Below, one piece after another: positions 58,348 through 64,000 of a stretch of DNA of 64,000 bases. A program made the translations under genes and the position numbers. This DNA is from an uncultured Spirochaetales bacterium (GTDB lineage Bacteria > Spirochaetota > Spirochaetia > Sphaerochaetales > Sphaerochaetaceae). The notes beneath the pieces were generated by a model. It made no database searches and was not told where the DNA came from. It was given only the letters and a program-made list of their open reading frames with translations. Within the stretch, counting starts at the first letter, position 1. Every line of letters begins with the position of its first letter. The stretch spans positions 27,438 to 91,437 of the forward strand of contig CALXKL010000008.1 of NCBI GenBank assembly GCA_944388965.1, read 5' to 3'.

Positions 58348-59139
58348 CTAGAAGAACATCATTCTTGAGGAGAGGTTCCTCATCAGCGCGACCACCGACC
58401 AGGCGGCGATGTCGCTGGTGGCCGAATAGATGTCGACAGTGGCCTTGAGTCCATCGGTCTCCACTGTTATGCAGTGGTCGTCTCCGACGAAGCCGGGAAC
58501 GCTGGTGATCTCGGCGCTTGCACTGTCGGGGCCGATGGTGGCAAGTGCGGATGCGACCGCGACGTTCACCTTGGTCGGCAGCAGTGCGATGGCCTGGCTC
58601 GTGGTTCCCTGGAACACGGTCTTCTCCGCATTCTGCAGTGCATCGTCGTACAGCGGGGTGTTCCTCAGCGAGTCGGGACCCTTGTGGGTATGTATGCCGG
58701 CCCTGATCTCGAGGCCCTGTGCATCGGTGATGAGCGCCATGGTCCTGAGGACGTCGAAGCCGCCGACCGCTCCGGAGGGGATGAATATCCTGGACTGTCC
58801 TTCATCTGCGGCCTTGAGCGCCTCCTCCTTGAACCTGGCATCAGCGAATGCGCCTATCGAGAGCGGGATGATTCCGATGCCTTCTCCAAGCGCCTTCACA
58901 GCGAACTCCTTGAGAAGGGCGATGGATGCCGTCTCGACGATGTAGTCCGGCTTCATGGAGATGACCTCGTCCATCGACGATGCCACCTTCGCTCCGGTGC
59001 CCTGTGCCAGCTGCTCGGCATCCTCCATCCTGAGGGAGTATGTGGCGATGAGGGTGTAGCCCTCGAGCAGTCCGTCCTGATATGCCTTGTGGACGATTCT
59101 GCCCAGATGTCCACAGCCTGCGATTGCAAATGTCTTCAT
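58348..59139 (-). CDS. L-aspartate dehydrogenase family protein
   Basis: The 263-residue protein matches the NadX/DUF108 family, which oxidises L-aspartate to iminoaspartate or acts on similar amino acids. It has GCGHLGRIVHKAY at residues 8-20 (Rossmann), VETASIALLKEFAVKAL, IPSGAVGGFDVLR near 122, HTHKGPDSL near 146 with the catalytic His, and LLPTKVNVAVASALATIG near 190. In nadX operons nadA and nadC follow; here the partner is an unusual 2-hydroxyacid dehydrogenase-like gene, so the substrate may differ. Confidence 0.8.
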   Translation of the reverse strand: MKTFAIAGCGHLGRIVHKAYQDGLLEGYTLIATYSLRMEDAEQLAQGTGAKVASSMDEVISMKPDYIVETASIALLKEFAVKALGEGIGIIPLSIGAFADARFKEEALKAADEGQSRIFIPSGAVGGFDVLRTMALITDAQGLEIRAGIHTHKGPDSLRNTPLYDDALQNAEKTVFQGTTSQAIALLPTKVNVAVASALATIGPDSASAEITSVPGFVGDDHCITVETDGLKATVDIYSATSDIAAWSVVALMRNLSSRMMFF

Positions 59140-59214
59140 TTCTTCCTCCGGCGGTACATTCTACTACCGGAGGCGAATAAATGAAATCGTATTGCTTACA
59201 GAGTGTGCAGGGTA

Positions 59215-59415
59215 TCACTCGTCCTCGATGGTGAAGAGGTCCTCGATCGCCACCGAGAACAGCCTTGCGATTCTCCAGGCAAGGACGAGGGACGGGTTGT
59301 ATTTCCCCTTTTCAAGGTAGCCTATGGTCTCCCGTCTGACGCCGACCTTGTTGGCAAGCTCCTCCTGGCTCATGTCGTATCTGGCCCGGTATTCCCTTAT
59401 CCGCGTCCTTATCAT
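59215..59415 (-). CDS. XRE-type small helix-turn-helix regulator
   Basis: The 66-residue protein is a single HTH_3 domain of the YozG type: [46 protein letters not shown] is close to consensus. ATG 59415 overlaps the stop of the upstream DUF3796-like gene (TGATG). Such HTH/membrane pairs are common in Firmicutes and other gut bacteria and are thought to act together. DNA targets are unknown. Confidence 0.92.
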   Translation of the reverse strand: MIRTRIREYRARYDMSQEELANKVGVRRETIGYLEKGKYNPSLVLAWRIARLFSVAIEDLFTIEDE

Positions 59416-59774
59416 CACTCCTCCTTCAGGGCCCGCTGTGCGCTGAAGCTGTAGATTGCGACCAGGACTGCGTTGCCTGCGATTGCCGCTGCCCATCCTG
59501 CGGCAAGTCCTCCTACCAGCGCTTCACCTGCAGGGGAGCCCAGAATGAAGCTGAAGAACGAGAATACCGCCATGGTGAACATGCCGAGGCAGAAGGCCCT
59601 CGCCGCGCTGCGGCACATGTATGTCTCCCACATCTCGTCTTCCTTCACGAAGAAGTACTGGAGGTCGACGGCGAATGCGAAGAAGGACAGGAAAAGTATC
59701 TCCTGGGTGAAGACACCGATGAATCCAAGCAGTGCAAGAAAGCCTGTAGATGCGAACAGATATTTCATTTTCAT
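59415..59774 (-). CDS. DUF3796-like small membrane protein
   Basis: The 119-residue protein has four predicted helices (starting [17 protein letters not shown]) with the [25 protein letters not shown] segment between the second and third, which is typical of the DUF3796-type proteins paired with XRE regulators. It may sense envelope state and signal through the HTH protein. It is coupled by a 1-base overlap to the HTH gene. Confidence 0.8.
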   Translation of the reverse strand: MKMKYLFASTGFLALLGFIGVFTQEILFLSFFAFAVDLQYFFVKEDEMWETYMCRSAARAFCLGMFTMAVFSFFSFILGSPAGEALVGGLAAGWAAAIAGNAVLVAIYSFSAQRALKEE

Positions 59775-59936
59775 GAGAAAAACCTCCTATTTAGATATGT
59801 TTTTCGCTCTTTATATGAGAAATATATCTCATAATAATTCAGCTGTCAATCAGCTAGCTTTTCGAAAAACGTGGTCTTGTTAATCTTGTGGTGGATATCT
59901 GTTTTATTGAAATCATTGTGACAAGACCATCTAGGC

Positions 59937-59965
59937 AAGCCTAGAGGCTTCCCGGGCAACCCGGG
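59937..59965 (-). ncRNA. candidate omega-RNA hairpins at the end of the second tnpB
   Basis: Two hairpins overlap the tnpB stop: AAGCCT/AGGCTT (59937-59942 with 59945-59950) and CCCGGG/CCCGGG around CAA (59951-59956 with 59960-59965). In TnpB elements such structures at the 3' end form the guide-RNA scaffold; the guide would be read from bases below 59937. Confidence 0.4.
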
Positions 59966-61173
59966 GTTCGTTCCTCGTTCACGGAAACCTTGCTTCTTAG
60001 ATGGGTGCAGACCCCATGTTCGTCCACAGAGGGCTTCTCCGGAGGCTTCACTTCGCCAGCGTCCCTGGCTAGGGCCTTCAGGCCAAAGGATTCAAGATTG
60101 AGCGCCGCATTGCGGTCCCGATCATGCTTGGTATGGCATACCGGGCACTCCCACTCCCTGTCACGGAGCGTGAGTCTGTCGTTATGCCAGCCGCATGCGG
60201 AGCAGATCCTCGACGATGCGTAGAACCTGTCCGCTATAACGAGCGTCTTCCCATACCAGAGGCACTTGTACTCGATCTGCCTCCGGATCTCGTGGAATGA
60301 CGCGTCCTGTATGTGCTTCGAAAGCTTATCGTTCCTCATCATTCCGGAAACGTTCAGATTCTCGATGGCAATCGCATCCGCTTGGCTCTTGCAGACGATG
60401 CACTTCGTCATCCAGTTGATCCTGTCCTTCCTGATGCTGGCTATCTTCTCTTGAAGGCCGGCTATCTCAGCCTTCTGCTTCTTCCAGTTCTCGGAGCCCT
60501 TCTTCTTTTTCGAGAGCATCCTCTGCAGGTGCTTCAGACGCCTCTCGTGCTGCTTCAGCGCCCTTGGGTTCTCATAGTCGGTTCCGTCAGAGCATACGGC
60601 AAGCCTGTCGAGATTGAGGTCTACGCCCAGCACCTTCGGCTTATCGGGAAGCGCTGGCACAGGCAGATCCTTGCCATCTTCGAAGAGGCAGGAGGCATAG
60701 ACTGTTCCAGAAGGATTGACCGTGACGGTGATGTTCTTGAGCTTTCCGATTGGAGTGCGGTGTATCACCGCATTGACCCAGCCGACGCCCTGGACGTAGA
60801 TGCGGCTGTTCTCCGTATCGACCTTTCCTCTTTGAGGTATCCTGAAGCTCTTCTTCGAGCGGTTCTTCTTCTTGAACTTCGGATACTCTGCATCGCCCCT
60901 GAAGAAAGCCCTGAAGGCAGCGGAAAGGTCAGCTGACACACACTGCAGCGTCTGCGCCGGGGCATCGGAGAGCCAGGGAAACGCAGGCTTCAGCGTATGC
61001 GCTATGAAGTTGTTGAAATCGAACGAGCCATGGCTCTCCCCACGGCGCTTATAGGACTTCGATGAATAGTCCAGAAGGCGGTTCCATACGAAGCGGCAGC
61101 AGCCGATGATACGGGTCATCTGCTGCATCTGCTCTTCTGTCGGATAAAGCCTGAAACGATACGCCTTCTGCAT
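59941..61173 (-). CDS. tnpB: TnpB RNA-guided nuclease, second family
   Basis: The 410-residue TnpB has YRFRLYPTEEQMQQM at the start, RuvC motifs in LGVDLNLD, IAIENLNVSG and DRDRNAALN, and a zinc ribbon CSACGWH...CPVCHTKH. All catalytic acids are present. Identity to the TnpB at 27005 is low by eye, so it represents another lineage. No tnpA lies beside it, so this is an IS1341-type solo element that would need a TnpA in trans. TATAAT (61185-61180) is 6 bases before ATG 61173; an upstream ATG at 61179 lies inside the promoter spacing. Confidence 0.93.
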   Translation of the reverse strand: MQKAYRFRLYPTEEQMQQMTRIIGCCRFVWNRLLDYSSKSYKRRGESHGSFDFNNFIAHTLKPAFPWLSDAPAQTLQCVSADLSAAFRAFFRGDAEYPKFKKKNRSKKSFRIPQRGKVDTENSRIYVQGVGWVNAVIHRTPIGKLKNITVTVNPSGTVYASCLFEDGKDLPVPALPDKPKVLGVDLNLDRLAVCSDGTDYENPRALKQHERRLKHLQRMLSKKKKGSENWKKQKAEIAGLQEKIASIRKDRINWMTKCIVCKSQADAIAIENLNVSGMMRNDKLSKHIQDASFHEIRRQIEYKCLWYGKTLVIADRFYASSRICSACGWHNDRLTLRDREWECPVCHTKHDRDRNAALNLESFGLKALARDAGEVKPPEKPSVDEHGVCTHLRSKVSVNEERTPGCPGSL

Positions 61174-61199
61174 ATGCATATTATACCATAAGAGCAAAG

Positions 61200-61265
61200 T
61201 TTCATATAGCTTTGCTATATGAAAAAATCGCTGGACCGCATTCAGCCCCTATGCGAGCGTAGGGG
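61200..61265. repeat. left-end hairpins of the solo tnpB element
   Basis: TTTCATATAGC and GCTATATGAAA form a perfect 11-base stem around TTT (61200-61224). A second stem, CCCCTA/TAGGGG, lies at 61246-61265. Subterminal hairpins of this kind are what TnpA recognises at the ends of IS200/IS605 elements. Confidence 0.55.
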
Positions 61266-61470
61266 TTATCTGCGAAAGTTTTATATCAATAGAGATGGAT
61301 GAGTATATGACACTATAACGATAGCCAATCAGAAAGGCGGTGTTGTTAGGGTCGGCCTATAATCGCCACCCGAGGTCGGGAAACTGAAACCACAGATTGG
61401 CCGCTAAACAAGAACCAATAACACAAAAGGTCATTCAAACATTCCATCTAACTTCATAGACTGTTGAATC

Positions 61471-61486
61471 AGCAACAAAACCACAG
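61471..61486. repeat. inner inverted repeat of IS21 element, left copy
   Basis: AGCAACAAAACCACAG, perfect complement of 63597-63612. IS21 elements carry several such subterminal sites for IstA. Confidence 0.85.
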
Positions 61487-61499
61487 TCGAGGAGGAAAG

Positions 61500-62786
61500 A
61501 TGGTCAATGAGAATGACCTTGAAGAAATATTAGCAAAAGCATTGGAAGAGACAAGAGGGCCTGATGGAAAGGTCAATCTTGCTGAAATTGAGCGAAAGAC
61601 AGGTGTAAGCCGTGGTGTACTGAGACGATGGCAAGAAAATGGCTATCGCATCATCGCTGCAAACAAGGGAGGTAGGCCATCAGGCAGCAGAAAGCTGGCC
61701 GCCTATGAAGAGAATGTAGATCAGTTTCTGAAGTCTGGGCTGACCAACTCTGCAGTCATTCTGACGAGGATCAAGGAACTTGGTTACAGTGGAGGTCAGA
61801 CCATTCTGAAGGAGTACATCACTGCTCATCGTGATCTGGTTCCTGCACCCCGAGTTCTTGCGATTCCACAGAACAACCGCGGACGCAGGTACACAACAGA
61901 ACCAGGGGACTGCTACCAGATGGACTGGGGCTTTGTAGATGTAGCAGACATGCGGGGCGGTACCTGGAGATGCGCCTGCTTTGCAATGGTCTGCCATCAT
62001 TGCGGCTTCAGGTTCATGGAGTTCTTCCCCAATGCAAGACAGGAGAACCTGTTCATCGGAATGATTCATGCATTCAGTGTGATGGGTATTCCCAGTCGTG
62101 TGCTGACAGACAACATGAAGAGCGTCGTCATCGGCCGCGATGCAGTGGGAAACGCAATCTTCAACCACGACTACGACGAGTTTCAGAAGCTAATCGGTTT
62201 TCGCACTGACCTGTGCAAGGTAGCTCATCCTTTCACAAAGGGTGCAGTAGAACGACTTGTGAGGTTCGTCAAGGAAAACTTCGTACAGGGCAGAGAGTTC
62301 GTGAATGTCTCAGATCTCAATGCTCAGGCTTTTCAGTGGTGCATTGAAAAGAATGGCAGGATTCTGAAGGAGAAGGGTTGCATTCCGAATGAAGAACATG
62401 CATTGGAAAAAGCTGCACTTGTGTCTCTCTCGGATCCGATTCCTCTTTTGCCGTACCTGGCACCGCTGAGAAGCATCAGTTTCGACGGATTTGTCGAATA
62501 CGAAGGAAGGCGTTTCGGTGTTCCCCTGTCTTACACAGCCAAGAAAGCACGAGTACTGCGCAATGGTGACAAGCTACAAGTCCTTACGACTGAAGGTTCT
62601 GTTCTCTCAGAATATTCAGTGGACTGGTCGATGAAGTCGAAGACCTGTCCTGGCCAGTGGGATCCTGCTGTTAAGGATTGTATGCCTGAGGAATTCCCCA
62701 CTACCCCTGTAAAGGGGCGGATGAGTCTCACTGCAAAGAGTACTGGCAGATTCAGCAGGTTTGCTTTCAGCAAGGAGGTGAAGTGA
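61500..62786 (+). CDS. istA: IS21 transposase IstA
   Basis: The 428-residue transposase has an N-terminal HTH (VNLAEIERKTGVSRGVLRRWQENGY) and an rve-type DDE core: Asp142 (YQMDWG), Asp204 (LTDNMKSVV) and Glu251 (GAVERLVRFVKENF). A C-terminal beta-barrel follows. ATG 61500 follows GAGGAGGAAAG; the longer frame to 61464 has no ribosome site. The frame is intact. It works with IstB. Confidence 0.95.
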   Translation: MVNENDLEEILAKALEETRGPDGKVNLAEIERKTGVSRGVLRRWQENGYRIIAANKGGRPSGSRKLAAYEENVDQFLKSGLTNSAVILTRIKELGYSGGQTILKEYITAHRDLVPAPRVLAIPQNNRGRRYTTEPGDCYQMDWGFVDVADMRGGTWRCACFAMVCHHCGFRFMEFFPNARQENLFIGMIHAFSVMGIPSRVLTDNMKSVVIGRDAVGNAIFNHDYDEFQKLIGFRTDLCKVAHPFTKGAVERLVRFVKENFVQGREFVNVSDLNAQAFQWCIEKNGRILKEKGCIPNEEHALEKAALVSLSDPIPLLPYLAPLRSISFDGFVEYEGRRFGVPLSYTAKKARVLRNGDKLQVLTTEGSVLSEYSVDWSMKSKTCPGQWDPAVKDCMPEEFPTTPVKGRMSLTAKSTGRFSRFAFSKEVK

Positions 62787-63571
62787 TGGAGCTGGATAAC
62801 ATAGCCAGTCAGCTTGTACATCTGAACATCTCCTTTTCCTGTGCAGATATTGCCACCTGGGTCTTGAAGGACAAGGTCAGCGATGAAGCTATTGCCACTG
62901 TGGCTTCTTTTGTCGATGCAATGGTCGCCAAGGCCGATGAGAAGGCTGCAGAAACGCTTTTACGTCTAAGCAGGATACCTCAGAAGGTACCCAAGCTGTT
63001 CTCGAACTTCGACATGACACTGCTTGCGAAGGATTCGAGATCTTCTGTAGATTTGCTCAGGACCTTGTCCTTCATCCCTGCTTGCAGAAACATCATAATG
63101 GTCGGCCCGACAGGTACAGGCAAGACACATCTTGCGCAGGCCATAGGCAACGAGTGCTGCAAGAGAAGGATCAAGACCTACTTCGTGAAGATGCAGGAGC
63201 TCAAGGAGAAGATTGCCTATTCGCTTAAGGTGGGCTCTTCTGGTTCCCTGATTTCCACCTACCAGAAGTACCAGTGCCTGATTATTGATGAAGTTGGGTA
63301 CTGTTCTTTCAATGATGAAGAGACAAGGGTGTTCTTCCAGATCGTTGATGGGTTGTCTTCACGCGATAGCGGAAGCATTGTTCTTACGAGCAACAAGGAT
63401 GTGGATCTGTGGTCTGAATTCTTCTCAGACATGGACGCACTTGAATGCACCTTGGACAGGCTGTGTGACAATGCTCTGTGCATCTCATTCTCTGGGGATA
63501 GCTACAGAGGCAAAGGAAGGACATCCATTTCTCTCGACTTCAACAACCCGCTTATTGCAATAGGCAACTGA
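62786..63571 (+). CDS. istB: IS21 ATPase IstB
   Basis: The 261-residue AAA+ ATPase has Walker A GPTGTGKTHLAQAIG near residue 109, Walker B CLIIDEVGY near 170 and sensor residues in IVLTSNKDVD. IstB remodels target DNA and activates IstA. The ATG shares a base with the istA stop, and AAGGAGG lies 8 bases upstream. Intact. Confidence 0.95.
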   Translation: MELDNIASQLVHLNISFSCADIATWVLKDKVSDEAIATVASFVDAMVAKADEKAAETLLRLSRIPQKVPKLFSNFDMTLLAKDSRSSVDLLRTLSFIPACRNIIMVGPTGTGKTHLAQAIGNECCKRRIKTYFVKMQELKEKIAYSLKVGSSGSLISTYQKYQCLIIDEVGYCSFNDEETRVFFQIVDGLSSRDSGSIVLTSNKDVDLWSEFFSDMDALECTLDRLCDNALCISFSGDSYRGKGRTSISLDFNNPLIAIGN

Positions 63572-63596
63572 AAAGATAACTGATTACTAGAAAAGG

Positions 63597-63612
63597 CTGT
63601 GGTTTTGTTGCT
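63597..63612. repeat. inner inverted repeat of IS21 element, right copy
   Basis: CTGTGGTTTTGTTGCT, exact complement of 61471-61486. Confidence 0.85.
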
Positions 63613-63703
63613 GTTTTCCGGCTGGCTCTGGTTTTGGTTTTCCGCCGCTGTGTGGTTAAGCTTTCCCGACGTCGGAAGGTTTTTCAATCCCGACCCCAAC
63701 AGT

Positions 63704-63946
63704 GTGCAAGGATACAATTCTGAGGTATTTGCAACTTTATTGGCAAGAACAACAAAACCATTAAATGCCGATCAGAAAAAAGAATTGCAGGATAACCGTA
63801 AGAAAGCAACCGAAGGCTTACAGAGATATTTTGACAAAGTATCTGAAAAAGTCGTTGCTGGTGAAAATGTTTGGAGAATGGATAAAAACTCCTATCTGCA
63901 CAGCGTTGCTGAAAAACCTCATATAAAGCGTTCAATCGCAGTCTAG
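63704..63946 (+). pseudogene. 3' fragment of an unknown gene cut by the IS21 element
   Basis: From the right end of the IS the frame stays open for about 80 codons to TAG 63944-63946. It is mostly helical and Lys-rich (TKPLNADQKKELQDNRKKATEGLQRYFDKV). GC is clearly lower than in the chromosome core. There is no ribosome site and the 5' part is gone; nothing on the other flank of the IS matches a 5' part. I do not recognise the family. Confidence 0.55.
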
Positions 63947-63969
63947 TCCCTGTATTTCAGAGAATTTGG

Positions 63970-63985
63970 ATTTTCAAGAATCCGT
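63970..63985 (+). terminator. weak hairpin after the gene fragment
   Basis: GGATT and AATCC form a short stem followed by GTTTT, about 25 bases after the fragment's stop. It may be the terminator of the truncated gene. Confidence 0.3.
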
Positions 63986-64000
63986 TTTATGAGGTTTTCT

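Larger units (their letters stand above)
61341..63701 (+). mobile_element. IS21 family insertion sequence
   Basis: A 2361-base element with istA and istB. The ends match each other as inverted repeats: TGTTGTTAGGGTCGG at 61341 against CCGACCCCAACA ending at 63701, and GGTCGGGAAA with ACCACAG further in. A third inner pair, AGCAACAAAACCACAG (61471-61486) and its exact complement (63597-63612), is perfect over 16 bases. No target-site duplication is evident in the flanks. Confidence 0.85.

Noticed and set aside
1..64000. CRISPR array, rRNA operon or classical prophage
   Set aside because: No regularly spaced direct repeats, no rRNA sequences and no capsid, tail or terminase genes were seen.

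Overview
The window is about 64 kb of bacterial chromosome, GC-rich (around 60% in the core genes) and densely packed, with frequent 4-base stop/start overlaps (ATGA, GTGA, TTGA). The gene content suggests an anaerobic, diderm, fermentative bacterium, most likely a spirochaete of the Sphaerochaeta type. Pointers are an outer-membrane porin-like gene, an Lpt/sigma-54 operon, a YmdB-family protein with altered metal ligands, a small histone H1-like protein, a DarA c-di-AMP receptor, a CBS-domain pyrophosphatase and NfnAB electron bifurcation. The taxon is inferred from gene families, not proven.

Layout. 1-2.8 kb: porin fragment, orphan tyrosine recombinase, NagB-like deaminase. 2.9-7.8 kb: one minus-strand operon transcribed ymdB-rseC-lptC-lptA-lptB-rpoN, then hpf. 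7.9-14.3 kb: tRNA-Leu, nfnAB with an EIIA domain gene, 5-formyl-THF cyclo-ligase, an isolated pair of peptide-type ABC permeases and an M20 peptidase. 14.6-17.7 kb: tRNA-Phe and a redox cluster (flavodoxin-like protein, C_GCAxxG_C_C protein, divergent Crp/Fnr regulator, ferredoxin, unknown protein). 18-26.3 kb: RNA ligase, TrkH, the AmmeMemoRadiSam triad, dipeptidase, a UvrA paralogue. 26.4-28.3 kb: an IS200/IS605 element (tnpA/tnpB) abutting a degenerate response-regulator gene. 29-35.4 kb: PiT phosphate transporter with its DUF47 partner, a phosphoesterase lipoprotein, a cation/proton antiporter, patatin, DarA. 35.4-38.8 kb: hexuronate operon uxuA-gntR-uxuB. 38.8-40.55 kb: an AT-rich island almost without genes, holding one small ORF behind a near-consensus promoter. 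40.6-53.1 kb: YoaK-like protein, macro domain protein, RfbB, ribosomal protein S21, pyrophosphatase, Rel, a putative zinc protease with DUF2786, RimO, UvrD/PcrA, histone H1-like protein, CmpB-type membrane protein. 53.2-59.8 kb: LdhA, nucleoside hydrolase, MATE exporter with divergent MerR regulator, a 2-hydroxyacid dehydrogenase lacking catalytic residues, an aspartate dehydrogenase paralogue, XRE/DUF3796 pair. 59.9-64 kb: a tnpB-only element and a complete IS21-type element next to a decapitated gene.

The main functional themes are envelope building (Lpt, antiporter, porin), stringent and c-di-AMP signalling (Rel, DarA, EIIA), anaerobic redox (NfnAB, ferredoxin, LdhA) and sugar-acid use (uxu). 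The points most worth following are a series of promoters whose -10 box lies only 6-9 bases before the start codon (predicted leaderless mRNAs), an RNA ligase gene with a stacked hairpin just upstream of its start, two distinct TnpB elements with terminal hairpins, the promoter-driven small ORF in the AT island, and three enzymes or regulators that kept their fold but lost key active-site residues.
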